From Thunnus maccoyii (Eukaryota > Chordata > Actinopteri > Scombriformes > Scombridae): a stretch of DNA of 64,000 nt. The notes below the pieces were generated by a model that was not told the DNA's origin, did no database searches, and saw only the letters and a program-made list of their open reading frames with translations. Positions 13,541-26,269 of the stretch are shown in pieces (positions within the stretch are counted from its first letter, which is position 1; every line of letters begins with the position of its first letter). The position numbers and the translations under genes are program-made. Where the stretch lies: contig NC_056552.1 of the NCBI RefSeq assembly GCF_910596095.1, forward strand, positions 6,801,111-6,865,110. Direction: 5' to 3'.

Positions 13541-14297
13541 CTGCCTTTTTTAGAAACTTATGAACCGCTGGTTTGATATGAATTTTTATAAGATTTTTGT
13601 TTCGTTTTTTTGTAAATTAAATGTACTACCCTGTGGAGATCATGTGCTTATGGGAAGTTTCAACATCCAACTCTTGCCAGTCAGCTGTTTTGTTTCTAAA
13701 TGCAAACTTGCTCTCACCTGTTTTCCCTGAACTGCACCATTCTGGCAGCGTTTTCAATCAATGCAGGCTTTCACCTTAGTTTCCACTAATGTGCACTACA
13801 TTATGTGTACTCTGACATTCTCTCCTACACTTGGATTAATTGTTTTGTTTTGTTTTTCCACATGAGACAGCAGTGATACATCATGATCTGTACATCATAA
13901 CTGAGAAAAACAACCAATCTGAACTCATACTGAACTGTCATAAATATAAACTGATGTTCCTGATGCAGTCACTGCTGTCTGTCCCCACCAACCTGTCTGT
14001 CTTACACACCCACAGTGTAGCCTGCCCATATAGAGCAGCCCCATATAGATATAGATATGGATATAGATAAGTAACAGAAAGGTGTTATGAGGGCTGTCAG
14101 AGATAAGATGGTCAGAAAGGAGACATGGGATTTGCTTGTGGGAAATGTCACAAGGCCACATTATGTCATAATACAGGTCTCACATTTCTCTCCCACCTGG
14201 TCCCTGTCCACTGAGCTCTTTCTATTTGTAAACTAGGATGACAATATGTCATAGTATATATAAATTTGTAAGTGATGAAAAGCTAAATTTTGATGTT
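13541..14297. other. Intergenic, nothing recognised
   Basis: No gene, RNA or named repeat is seen apart from a short ATAGATAT-type simple repeat near 14045-14068. Confidence 0.45.
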
Positions 14298-14305
14298 TTG
14301 AAAAC

Positions 14306-15240
14306 CAGTAGTGGAAAGTAACTAAGTAAATTTACTGAAGTACTGTACTTAAGTACAATTTTGAGGTACTTGTATTTTACTTGAGTATTTCCATTTGATG
14401 GGACTTTATACTTCCACTCTACTACATATCAGAGGGAAATATTGTACTTTCTACGCCACTACATTTATTTAACAGCTTTAGTTACTTTTCAGATGAAGAT
14501 TTGACACAATGGATAATATAACAAGCTTTTAAAATACAACACGTTGTTGTGGTTTCCGACCTTTTTGGCTTTGACGTCTTACAAAAAGCAGTGTGTAGTC
14601 GGGGTCACATTTCAGATGTCCATGAGGTGTTAACAGCTCCACCAAATAGTGATTTTTCCCTCTAAACTTCTCACATGGTTTCATTTCAATAAATGTGCAA
14701 ATGATCCAATATTTCACCAAAAATCAATGAATAGAGGAAAAGTCCAAAAACTGAAAACAGATTTGTGTATCAGAACTTTGTTTTTTCTTCTTTCCTCTCA
14801 CATTAATCATCTCACGACCTCTCAGATTCATCTGGTGACCCTTTAGAGGGGCCCGACCCCTAGGTTGGGAACCACTGGACTGAACTAGCTAGCTGTATAT
14901 GAAGTAGTTGAAACTAGCTCCACCTCCAGCAGCTACAACAGTAACATGCTGCTCTAACACTGATGCTTCACCATTAATAATCTAATGATGTCATATATAA
15001 TAATATATCAGTCAGAGGAACCAAACCACTACTTTTACTGCAATACTTTAACTACATCAAGCTCATAATACTTATGTACTTTTAATGCAATACTTAAACT
15101 ATTTTTTGCTGCTAATACTTGTGTACTTTCACTTAAGTAGGATTTTGCATGCAAGACTTTTACTTGTAATGGAGTATTTTTACATTTCTGTATTGGTACT
15201 TTAACTTAAGTAAATTATCTGAGTACTTCTTCCACCACTG
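14306..15240. mobile_element. Composite hAT-like MITE with target duplication
   Basis: The left end CAGTAGTGGAAAGTAACT and the right end (reverse complement CAGTGGTGGAAGAAGTACTC) form terminal inverted repeats. The flanks TTGAAAAC (14298-14305) and TTGAAAAG (15241-15248) match at 7 of 8 bases, the 8-bp duplication expected for hAT transposons. A second hAT-like element (about 14546-14877, right end reading as CAGTGGTTCCCAACC on the minus strand) sits inside. No transposase frame is present, so the element is non-autonomous. Confidence 0.8.
14546..14877. mobile_element. Inner hAT-like element nested in the MITE
   Basis: The left end reads GTGGTTTCCGACC and the right end is GGTTGGGAACCACTG, which are imperfect inverted repeats of the CAGTGGTTCCCAACC type. 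The same inner element is found at the same place in the copy at 26270-27050, where it is shortened. Confidence 0.6.
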
Positions 15241-15248
15241 TTGAAAAG

Positions 15249-15751
15249 TCCTGTGATGATCTCTAATTATATAGGGCATCATTTTCCTACTTTTTTTATC
15301 ACTTCTACTCCAGTGACTTTAGGTGACTCACTAGTTTTAAAATCTAATGAGCAGGGTTGCACAGTATGTCTCTTAAAATGTGATAGTGGTCTCCGCAATC
15401 CTGCTGATCTCAGTAACACACATCTCAAGATCCTTTGATATGTCGCCTGAACAATGTACCGCTTTTAAAGCCGTATGCATGGGACACACGTGGTGCCTGC
15501 ATTGCATTCTGCCCCTTGACCCTCCATGTCTCATTTGAAAGCTCATGGCTGTCGTGAAAGGCAGCGTCACTATGTGGGACTGCCGAGTGAATGGAGCATG
15601 CTCGAGTTAATATTTAATTTGGCTGTTCCTGCCAGAAAATTAATCAGTATCAGTTGGAAACATTCTGAGAAAACTGACTGACTGAGGACAACCCAGCACA
15701 TCTAAAACAAGCACTTCTCTTTATAGAGAGAAAATGGTTATAAAATCTTTT
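15249..15751. other. Intergenic between MITE and g6pc 3' end
   Basis: No coding region or recognised repeat. Poly(A) hexamers for the minus-strand g6pc gene lie just beyond, at 15752-15757 and 15788-15793. Confidence 0.45.
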
Positions 15752-16565
15752 TTTATTCAAACTGCAAACAATATTTTTGTTCCATTATTTATTAATCATT
15801 GAACTGAAAAAGCACTGAAGTGCTACCTACATTTTTATAAAAATATTCATTTACATGTGTATTTTCATGCTGATATTGAAGGACCCTGCAAAGAAAGTGG
15901 GCCTTCGTCTTCTTTCAGATAATGTCTTCCGAAGCAAATAGACTTGTCAACATTCAAAGAGCTTGAAAGCAGACAAAAATAAACAACCATAATTTGATTT
16001 TCAGAGAGGTTATAAGATCAGCAGTTTGATCTAACAGGATTTAACAGTAAACAGACATTTGCAAATGTATGCATTTTAAAGAAATTGATATTTTTGAATA
16101 TGCACTTCACTTTCATACAGATACTTAAGATTGAAGAAGATTAATATCATTTTCATGTTTGTGTGTTAAGCATAAAACCTGAGCCAGGAGACAATTAGCT
16201 TAGCTTAGAATAAAACTGCTAGAAAACAGCTAGCCTGGCTTTGTTTGAAGGTAACAAATTCTGCTGACTACCGCCTGTTTCCCTCTGTTTTCAGTCTTTA
16301 TGCTAAGCTAAGCTACGTAGCTGCTGGCTGGAGCTTTATATTTAGCACATAAACATAATAGTGGTATCGATCTTCTCATCTAACTCTCAGCAAGAAAGCA
16401 AAGTTTATCTTCCAAAACTTTTTCATTTTCCTTTTAAGGAACTCATATCCAGGCCAGTCCTAAAAGTCTACATGTCCTAGTGTCATAAATGTAGCAGAAA
16501 ACAATCCAAGTATGTATAAAAAAATTGAACTGATGATTGACCCTAAACAAGAAGTTGGTCCTAAA
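15752..16565 (-). other. 3' UTR of the minus-strand g6pc gene
   Basis: AATAAA on the minus strand occurs at 15752-15757 and at 15788-15793, about 0.8 kb past the stop codon. The UTR contains a fish MITE remnant at about 16150-16430. Confidence 0.55.
16150..16430. repeat. Remnant of a palindromic TTAGCTTAGCTTAGC-type MITE
   Basis: It contains AGCTTAGCTTAGA and CAGCTAGCCTGGCT near the left, and TTATGCTAAGCTAAGCTACG then GGTATCGATCTTCTCATCTA on the right. The same pieces occur in the copy at 35735-36115. This is a very common fish repeat; the ends are eroded here. Confidence 0.6.
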
Positions 16566-18928
16566 TCACAAGTTCTTGTCTTCTCTCTTTTCCTTGCAAA
16601 TCCAGCAGAGAGCCCATGGCACCAGGGTGGTGGGGATTAAAAGTGCAACCACACTTTTACCAAAAGACAGGCAATAGAAAGTCATGTGGTTTTCAGAGGA
16701 AAATGTCCATCCATCCAACAGCTGAAGCAGGAATAGGGAGACAATAATACATCCCATCTTGAAAGTGGCACTTGTGTTCTTATTCTTGGTGCCGTTGTAG
16801 AGGGGGGAGTGCAGGCCCAGGCCCAGGCCAAACAGGGTGCCCATGTTACGCAGAAGGCTGGCGAAGGGAGTGGTGTCCATGTGGACCCACTCAGCTCTCA
16901 CGCACCACTTCTGGGCTTTCTCCATGGTCCACAGCAGGTCCACACCCAGAGCCTTGAGCAGGAGGTAGAAGCCCACAGCGAAGGAGGTCAAGAAAAGGGT
17001 AATGAAGAAGTATTTCTTCATGCTTGCACAGTAGATCCACTTCACCTTGGAGACAGCCTCAGCTACTAATACACCTGATAAAAAATAGATAAGAGGGTCA
17101 ATCAAACAGTGGCCACACTGTCTCTTCTGGATTAGAAACTTTAACTTATATGATTATAGTTTATATTTTTGGCCTAACATGATTATGTTTTTGTTTTTAA
17201 TCTAAATCTTACCTGACTACATCCCCAAACTCTGTTTTCCAAATATTATGTGTATGAAAAGGGAAGCCAATTTAAATCTTCACAAAAACCAGATGTTCAT
17301 TATCATAAAATGTATCAATATTGAATTCTTGCTGAATTATCTGTGAAGACTAACCTGTGATGACTCCAGCAATAACCTGGTGTGGGAAGTGGGCAGCCAT
17401 GTAGACCCTGGACACGCAGACCACCAGCTCTACCAGGCCCATTAGTGTCCACAAATTTATTTGCAAGAATCTGACAGAGTGAATAGGCTACTGAATGTGA
17501 TTGCATTGCGCCCCAGAGGATCAGAGAACAGTAAAATTACATTTGAAGATAATAGTTTTATTTTACACCAAAGAAATTGATGATTGTTTTGCCAAAGACT
17601 CACTTGTATAGTAACGGAGGACATTTCTTCTCTGTCGCAACAGTGAGTAGCGCTGTTACCATCACATACCAGACCCCTGCAGCACCCATAGCGTGACCTG
17701 AAGGACTTCCTGTGAGGAACAGTTTAAAGCTTATTCTCCCAGTTTATTAACTCCATTGGCTTCATCTTCAGAGATACAGTTTATAAGTTATAGGAAATAC
17801 AGGCCACATAATTTGCTGTACAGATTTACTGTGGATATAATATCCTATTTTAGTGTTAAAATTATTAAATTGTATTAAATAAACTTGAGTAGTTGTTAAA
17901 TGTCTGTTTTTTATCCAAAGCAACTTACATGTGAGTCAAGACAATCAAGCATTAGAGGACTTTGACTGGTACAAATTCTCACATAGCTGAACCGGTTCAA
18001 GTGCAATAAGAAAGAGCACTAGACAGAAGTGCTCTAACTCGACTCTAAGCCTAACCTGAAATCACATGTGCAGTCATTTCTAAGCGCACAGTGAATACAC
18101 AACCAGGAATTATGACGATAACACTGAAATCACATATGTACACAGGCGTGTGTACACAGTAAAGGAAACTGGAGCAGATGTGATCGCTAAACTATTGAAA
18201 CACTGCTGTCCAAACTGAACTGTCTTCTAAAATTTAGGAAAAAAACTACATAAGGACAAAGGTACTGGTGTTTATAACCAAGTTATCATGTCTGAGATCA
18301 TATTCATTCAAAGAAAGTCATGTGCACGTATCAAACACTATAAATATTATCTGGCAATGATGTACTGAAGTATTAACAAGGTTAGTAGTTCATTATACCA
18401 GATCAATCTAATCAGTCTTCCAGACAAAATCATTAAGTTCCTCAAGGAAAGACAATGAACTGCAATAGTAATCTACTACAGGTCTTCTATGAACTGTACC
18501 TGGTCCAGTCTCACATGTGATGGGGAACTGCTGTAGAGAAGGGGCCAGTCCTGCTCGATAAAAGCGGGTCTCATGAACCCACCAGTATGGCCTCTCCCCA
18601 AAAAGAACCCTTTCATGGAAAGACCAAGAAACTCAAAATACAACAGTTCTCTCATTTTGCGTGTGTTTTAATTTTGTGTTTACCATTACTTCGAGATTTC
18701 AACAGATTACCATTTCAGGACCAGATTGAGCCAGTCTCCGATGACAGCCACCCAGATGAGCCTGAGCCCCGTGTCCCTCCGCAGGTGGAACCAGATTGGG
18801 AACCAGCAGAAGAAGGTGGTGTGCAGATCGGCCACTGTGGACGCCAGGCTAAACAAGCCCTCATACCTGCTGTATTTGGTCTGCAGATGGACCGCCAGCT
18901 CAACCCCCCAGCTGTGGAGAAGATCCAT
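16566..18928 (-). CDS. g6pc1: Glucose-6-phosphatase catalytic subunit, copy 1
   Basis: ER-membrane enzyme that hydrolyses glucose-6-phosphate to glucose, the last step of gluconeogenesis and glycogenolysis. Five exons on the minus strand: 18711-18928, 18500-18609, 17604-17709, 17355-17470 and 16566-17074 (352 aa plus stop). Exons 2-4 are 110, 106 and 116 nt, as I recall for human. The phosphatase signature is complete: [19 protein letters not shown] and [14 protein letters not shown] give the catalytic Arg and two His. Nine hydrophobic segments are expected from the family. Odd points: no N-X-S/T sequon near the family's luminal glycosylation site; the tail EKREDKNL keeps only one lysine of the usual dilysine ER-retrieval motif; and the last exon diverges from copy 2 after residue ~270. 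It is head-to-head with copy 2. The start MDLLHSWGVELAVHL is the first in-frame ATG fitting the family. Confidence 0.94.
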
Positions 18929-20159
18929 GATATCACGACCCAGACCTCTGCCTAAGGATGATGCACTGAATCTTGAGTGTTTTCTGGTTTTTTGTCAGTT
19001 AGGTTGCTGCCAAGCTCTCTCAGGCAGTCCAGTCTGTCTGTGTGTGAGATCCACATCGGACTTTACTCAAAGGTAGCAAATTTGTTTGCCTTTGGGACAG
19101 TGCAGACAGCTTCCTTAACCTTTACACCCCTGAGAACCCTAAAATCCATCATTACAGAAATCACCTACCGCCCCTCTGACAGATCACAGATTTCTAGGAA
19201 ACCTCTTTTTTCTCTCTGATCATGAAAATGAAGTAACTTCTGTTTTGACGTCAAGCCAGTTGCTTGTGAAATCAATTGATCTTGGCCCACAATTTATCCT
19301 CTGTGTCCCATGGACAGTCATATTTTTTCTTGAACTTGAGCTTGAGTGATGCCATTTTCATCATAAACGTGTCAAGTTCCCTCAAAACAAGATGAAATAC
19401 GAGCTCATCTGTGGGGACTTCCCTGCCAGATCTCCCTGTCATTACAGAGGAGTAACTTGTGCACAACCTACAATCAGCCAATCACCTTTTTCTGTTTTAT
19501 CACCAACTATCTCCCCACCTTCTACTCAGTCTGAACTCAATCATTTAATCATTGATCTCCTTATGTAACCTACAAATGGGTTACTCCATCATTCCGACCA
19601 CTGAGATGTTTTCACCAAATCATCAAGAAACACAATTACATAACTGACAAATTATTACTTAGTGGCCGCATGGGTGAGACAAATAGTGTGAAAAATCATT
19701 GGACTTAGTTTTAGTCTAAACCAAAGCACTGTGGAGTATGTTATTTGTTCTAAGACATGAGGAAAAAATAGCTGATATTTAAAAATAATTTTGCAGCTCA
19801 ATGAAAAGCAAATTTTACTCTGTAGGATGTCGTGTGATTGATTTAATTTAGGTAACAATTGTGAAAGATAGGCCTAACAATTGGTCAACAGACTTCCTGT
19901 CTCTGTGCTACGTACAGTAGTTGAGTGAGAAAGATACCAATTGACGTTTTGTTTTCCTGCTATCTTTTCAACTTGTTTGTGTGACAAACCTCCCAAACTC
20001 TCCTGACTCCCAGTATTTTATTACACATGTGCAAGGTCCAAAGATCAGCGTGAGCATGCGTTTAGGCAGTGGGTCCCTTGGTATAAAAACAACCGGCTGT
20101 GTCACTGATAGCAACAGTTTGTCTAACTGGCTCACACATCAGCAGACTGAAGAGCTAAG
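18929..20159. promoter_or_regulatory. Shared intergenic region of the divergent g6pc pair
   Basis: This 1.2-kb gap holds the promoters of both g6pc copies. A clear TATA box (TATAAAAA) at 20082-20089 lies 78 bp before the ATG of the plus-strand copy. I see no convincing TATA for the minus-strand copy. No gene lies between them. Confidence 0.65.
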
Positions 20160-22485
20160 ATGCTAACCGCTATAATGGACGCCATACAGGGTTTTGGGGT
20201 GAGCAGCACCCACTACCTGCAGACCAACTATCAGGATGCCCAGGGCCTGTTTCTCTGGGTGTCCTGGGCGGCTGACCTCAGGAACACCTTTTTCATCTTC
20301 TTCCCGCTTTGGTTTCACCTGCGGGCATCAGTGGGCATTAAGCTCATCTGGGTGGCTGTGATTGGAGACTGGCTGAACTTGGTGTTCAAATGGTGAGTAA
20401 AGTACACCTTTGAGTTCGAATCTTAAATTTGAGAGCATAATAACTAAAATCTAATGTCCCTAATAGTTTAATTTAGATTATAAAGAAGTGCATATCTCTG
20501 TTGTCATCTTCAGGATTCTGTTCGGGGAGAGGCCTTACTGGTGGGTCCATGAGGCGCCTTATTATGCAAACTCTGTTGCTCCTCACATTGAGCAGTACCC
20601 CATGACCTGTGAGACAGGACCAGGTGAGAAATAACCCTAATCTTAACCCCAGCAACCTACTTGGATGCTGGCTCCCTCTTAACCCCCATTTCTCCCACTT
20701 TCTGTACATGGTGTGCAATTATTCCTGGAATATTGCTTGGCCTCAGGTTTGCTGTATGATAATTTTTTGAAACATAATTAAATTATTACACATGTAAGCA
20801 TATGAGCTAAAAAAAAATAAGATCTAGATCTTGACACAGGGCCTCAAAATCACCGGCCCTTTTTATGTCAGTTGAAATTGTACTTTAATGGTGCATACTC
20901 CCAATACAAAGTGACAATTAAATTAAATTACCACACACCAGTTGCCACACAGTGACAGGAAAAGAGAAGCTTTTGGGCTTTTTGACAATTGCCCAATCTG
21001 CCCAGTTTATAATCCAGGCTGTGCATCTATACAAGGCATAAAAATGAGTTCAAATGCTTGCTGCTCATTCATTCATTCACTCATTTAAGTTTTGAAACAA
21101 CAACCAAAAACAGTAAATTCCCAGTGCAGCTTGCTGTAGTTTGCCTTACTTTCTTGAAGATAAGGCTCTCCTTGGGGTACCCAGACACTTATATCTGCCC
21201 TCTTTGTTTGTGTCATCCAGGCAGCCCCTCCGGCCACGCTATGGGAGCTGCAGGTGTCTACTATACCTTGGTGACCTCGATCCTCGCCATCATGACCAGC
21301 AAGAAGAAATATGGAAGCAAGAAATCTGCCAACAAAGAATGGTGAGTCCAAGAACTCTTCGTAAATCTTTGGTTTTGTTCGCTTGTCTGCATTGATGTTG
21401 GTGGTGTTTACCCTTTTCTTCTGTCCAGAGCTTATCACTTTGGACACTCTATCTGTTCTGTGTTGCGGTTGATCATTGACTTCTGAAAACGAATGCTTAG
21501 AAAGGGGGGACTGTTCATGAGTTGTTTTGACGTCCAGGTAGCTTGAAGTTCCCATGATAAGCATAGCGTGACTGTTTCATTTGTTATATTGCTTTAAAGG
21601 TTTTACTTGCTTGTTCTGGGGCATTACCAGAAAAGACCAGACCGATTTAAATCAAGTGTTGCACCCTGTGTTTTGGATTTACAAAAAGAGAAATAATCTA
21701 AGTTGTCTGAATTTGTATTTTGATAGGTATTTGAAGGCCATTCTGTGGACACTGTTCTGGGGAGTCCAGGTGTGTGTCTGTCTCTCAAGAGTCTTCATCG
21801 CTGCCCACTTCCCCCACCAGGTCATTGCTGGTGTTATCACGGGTCAGTATGGAAATTTTTAATACATTCTTTCAGTGTGTGATTGGATATCTTATTAACA
21901 ATAGACTAAGTCCAATTATTAAGCCTGTGCTGTTGCACAAAATGTTCACCTGGGCTTTCCAATGTGTTTCAATGGATCTTAGGTATGATAGTGGCTGAAG
22001 CCTTCAACAGAACTCAGTGGATCTACAGCGCCAGCATGAAGAAGTACTTCTACACGACCCTCTTCTTGACTTCCTTCGCCGTCGGCTTCTACCTGCTGCT
22101 CAAGGCTGTGGGTGTGGACCTGCTGTGGACCCTTGAGAAAGCCCAGAAGTGGTGCGTGAGGGCCGAGTGGGTCCACCTGGACACCACACCCTTCGCCAGC
22201 CTCCTGCGCAACATGGGTACCCTGTTCGGCCTGGGCTTGGGCCTGCACTCCTCCCTCTACACCGAGACCAAGAAGAGCAGCAGCACGTTGGTCAAAGCAG
22301 GCTGCATCATCAGCTCTCTGGTCCTGCTGCACCTGTTTGACTCCTTCAAGCCTCCCACGCACACCGCAGCCCTCTTCTACCTGCTGTCCTTCTGTAAGAG
22401 CGCCACTGTGCCTCTGGTCACCGTCAGTATCATCCCATACTGCGTGAACGGAGCTCTGGGCCTGCAAAACAAAAAGGGAGTGTGA
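20160..22485 (+). CDS. g6pc1: Glucose-6-phosphatase catalytic subunit, copy 2
   Basis: Second complete g6pc paralogue with the same ER glucose-6-phosphatase role. Exons: 20160-20392, 20514-20623, 21221-21341, 21727-21842 and 21983-22485 (1083 nt, 360 aa; human 357). A second in-frame ATG at 20175 could also serve. The signature is intact: [24 protein letters not shown] and [15 protein letters not shown]. The C-terminus NKKGV fits a KKXX ER-retrieval signal. The YYANSV segment aligns with human YYSNTS but is not an N-X-S/T sequon, so the family's single glycosylation site appears lost. Exon 3 is 121 nt against 106 in copy 1, giving a lysine-rich luminal/cytosolic loop ([12 protein letters not shown]). 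The TATA box upstream and the 3' UTR with AATAAA at 22943-22948 frame the unit. Confidence 0.96.
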
Positions 22486-22965
22486 ACAACAAACTCAGAT
22501 TATAAAGACTTATAAAATGGGAGTGCAAAGTAGTCTCTTCCAGGATCAAAAAAACTTTACTCAGGTGCTTATTGCCAAGTGATCATCAGGAGACACCTAA
22601 GAGATCAATGGGAAATTGTCATTAGTGTCAATTGGATTCTGAAGTCTGTGAACACTGTGTGACACTAAGTGAAAGCACTATCCACAATGCCCAGTGGCAC
22701 TTACAAAGACTCATGTTTTGAATATAGCAAAGTAAGATCATTATAATTGTTTCAGAATCCTGGAAAAGGACAAACAACATTAACACAAGAGTCTAGCAAA
22801 TTAATGTTTGCTTACAGTTGCTGTGTTAAACCTCACTTTAAGGACAATAACAAACTCATTTTTGTGAGTTATTTCAGCTATAATAGTAATGTATTTTTAA
22901 ATGTTATAGAAAGTATTTTTGAAACGGTTTTGAATATTTTTTAATAAAAATCTTGTATGAAATGT
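22486..22965 (+). other. 3' UTR of g6pc copy 2
   Basis: AT-rich untranslated sequence ends with AATAAA at 22943-22948. No frame or element of interest. Confidence 0.6.
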
Positions 22966-25506
22966 ATGAAATGGCTTGGTTTGTGTTGCACTACACCACA
23001 CAATCATACTTAATTTTACCATGTTTGCTGATTCATAGCATTTATCTCTTCAATCACATACAGTGAACAGCTTCCACTCCCATAATGTACTTAATAAACT
23101 TCCATACATTATTAAAGAATTTTAATGCAGTGACATGCACATGTATGTTTACACACATTAGCAAACTCCATCTGTTAATGAAGATCATATCATACGATCG
23201 AAAGCTCCAGAATAGGGTTGCATCATGTGTGACACTATTCATTTTCTGTCAGTTGACCAATTGATTAATCATTGCAGCTTTACTACAGAACATTTACTGA
23301 TTAGGCCTGCAGATAAGATTGTTTTGTCACCAGTTTAACATATAGTTTTGAGGATACTGAGTTACATTCAATCCATAGAAGTTAAACCTTAATCCTAATC
23401 AACAGGCCACATGACTCACCCTGACCCTAAACTGTAAAGAATAGCTTGTTTTGGGGGGAATTGTACCTTTTCTCTTACTTACACAGGGAGTGATACAAAT
23501 TACAGATGTCCTTTTAATGTTTAGGTGTTGTTGAAAACATTTTAGTTTAGCCCAATTATTGAATGTCTGTGGGATCAGTATGCAAGTTGAGTCATATGTA
23601 GGGAAATATCAAACTCATCCAATTCTGAGTGCTTAATATGTTGTAGTCATTAACCAACCATCAATGATTTTCATTCATCAGTAGCTTTGAGCAGAGCTAC
23701 AGACAAAGAATGCATCAATATGAGTTTGTCTGATTCTGTGGAAGAAGGAAAAAAGTACAATCTCCCTTGACCTCAATTAAGATGAAAATCATGTGTTATT
23801 TTGTTGACTGCAGTTCCAGTGAAACCAAACCAAAGATATTACTTCTGTCCCCAGTGAGATGACTATGACTCTGGTAAATTTCCAGCATTTATCCCCAGAT
23901 GAGGCATTTGACATAAATACACACATAATAGACACTTAAGAGACTCTCCAGAAGCTCCACACCCCATAATGGATGTTGTATAGCCTCATTAGATAAAGAT
24001 ACCAATTTGGCAAAGCCAAACTGGTGAGAGTGAGTTATAAATCATTAACTCAGCATCAAAGCCCTGGCCTTTAGCCTGACTGGCAGCGATGACATAGATC
24101 CACACGTCATACAGCAATCTGTGTGTCAGTCAGTGCACATACGGCCAGTGGTGCAAGCTGAACATTCAATATTTGTCTGTTTGTGTTTTGCAGAATACAC
24201 GCATGACATCCCTGATGAACAGTGAGTTGTGATAAAACTTTTGCACGTCACCGCCATGCTTTTCAATGCTATTTCTCAAAACTTGGGTCAATATTCAATG
24301 CTATATATATATAAAAAATAAAAGTAGGTCCTAGATACAGCTTTAAAAACACTGCTGCTGATTATGAAAGAAAAAAGAATGCTTTTTAGTGAAGCTGCGT
24401 GTCCTTTGATGCCAACACCCTTCCCATATAAATGTAATGTAAGGGCAGTTACATAGAAAAGCTTTTTGGTGAAGTTTGATGGACTAAAGTGCACAAGAAT
24501 GTCCCAATTATCACATAGAAACAGACTGTTGCTATGCTGTATGTATGCAGAAGTGCATATTTAAGAAAAATATGTGTGAAAGTGTGAGAATTACTTACTT
24601 TCTTTATTACCTATTAAGTCATAAAGTAACTAATGAATTACTTATGAATACCCTTCTAATAGAGGGGATGGATTCTTTATTTTCATTTAAATGGACACAC
24701 TATACCTCATATAAATAAAGACTTCCAGCAGTTGACATTGATGCTCCAAAGATAAACAAATCATTGCTGAAACCACACACATACTACACATGGTTCCCAA
24801 GCCAAAGACAAGAAAGTAAAGCATTTCCTACATAGAAATGCAACAAAAGTGAAACACAATATAAAAGCTACTATTACAAGACATTTTTTCTTTGTTACCA
24901 GGTACTATCCAGGCTTTTTGACAGAGCAAATGGTAAAACTGCTGATCCTGCAGCTTTGTTTGTGTGTACATACAGACCTGCAGAGGTGGAACTGAGACAT
25001 GTGAGTAACACCACACGTTGGCATCACTACACATGATGTCAGTACTCTTCTTGCCAAACTACCAATGACTAATTACTTATTACCCAGGTTGGTGCAATGT
25101 CACCCAGTTTCTGGCTATAAAAAGGCCTTGACCTAAACTTCACTGGCCAATTTGAACTGTTATGGTGATTATGCTTTCACTCCTTCCTGTATAGAATGAC
25201 ACTGGATCAAAATGCAGTTGTGATCTCCTCATATTTTGGTTTGCCTTCCAATTTAGCAGTTATATTTTGTTACCAGTGTATGATCTTCTCACGAGTCTTT
25301 GCTACTCTGCATATTGATCAGGAAAACCCTTGTGATCACATTTCAACAAACACCAAGGATAGACTGCCAACTGGACTAATGGGGCCAATCCAACAGAAAT
25401 TCAATGAAAATAGAGTCAGAGTAAATTCCATGGAAAAAACTGCAATATCAAGGTCCAAAGCCTTAACTTGTACTCTGTTCATACTACAAATTAAGGCTAT
25501 CACTTT
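22966..25506. other. Intergenic, no gene recognised
   Basis: AT-rich with a short TA run near 24302-24313. Reading frames of 60-70 codons here show no family features and no splice-supported continuation. Confidence 0.5.
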
Positions 25507-26034
25507 CAGTGGCGGAAGAACTAAGATCTGTTACTTAAGAGAAAGTAGTAAACCACAATGAAAAAATACTCAAAAGTGCATAACTATTGTCAGCAAAATG
25601 TACTTAAAGTATCAAAAGTAAATATACTCTTTATGCAAATGGACCAATTTAGAGTGTCATATTCAGCACACATCTATATATATTATTTGAATGTTAAAAA
25701 TGATTCATTTATTTGTACTAGCCTAAGCAGCATTTTAGTGTTGTCAAGGGAGAGCTAATTTTAACAACGTATACTGTTGAAAAGTCTTTAACAATACATA
25801 TAGCCTATAACAAACTGATCATATGTTTTACATTTAAAATATTGATCTGAAAAGTAACTAGTAACTACTATGGCTGTGGAATAAATGTATTTGAGTAAAA
25901 TGTACAATATTTCCCTCTGAGATGTGGTGGAGTGGAAGTATAAAGAAGCAGAAAATGAAAATACTTAAATAAAGTACTTCAATTACCTCAAAATTGTATT
26001 TAACTACAGTATTTGAGTAAATACTCCACTATTG
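25507..26034. mobile_element. hAT-like MITE, simple form
   Basis: It begins CAGTGGCGGAAGAACTAAG and ends with the reverse complement of CAATAGTGGAGTATTTACTC. Internal AAGTACTT-rich sequence matches the family at 14306-15240. No 8-bp target duplication remains. It lacks the inner CAGTGGTTCCCAACC element. Confidence 0.6.
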
Positions 26035-26269
26035 ACCATTTAAGGAATTTTCGTCAGTTAATAAATTTCCTTGAAAAAATTGAAAAATATAACAACTCTT
26101 CAACCTTTTTGAGGAAAATTGGTTGTGACCCCCAAAATTTTTATTTTTTCCTACAGCACCTGAATCCAGATGGTTAGGGAAAGAATGTGATCACAGGAAA
26201 TTAATTGTAAAAAACCCAGAGTTTGGTGAGGGAAATAAAGACTGCTCGGACCTGATGAAAGTAAAATAT

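Noticed and set aside
18587-18955. 122-codon plus-strand frame
   Set aside because: Antisense to exons 1 and 2 of the minus-strand g6pc copy and crosses their intron.
21979-22467. 162-codon minus-strand frame
   Set aside because: Antisense to the last exon of g6pc copy 2.
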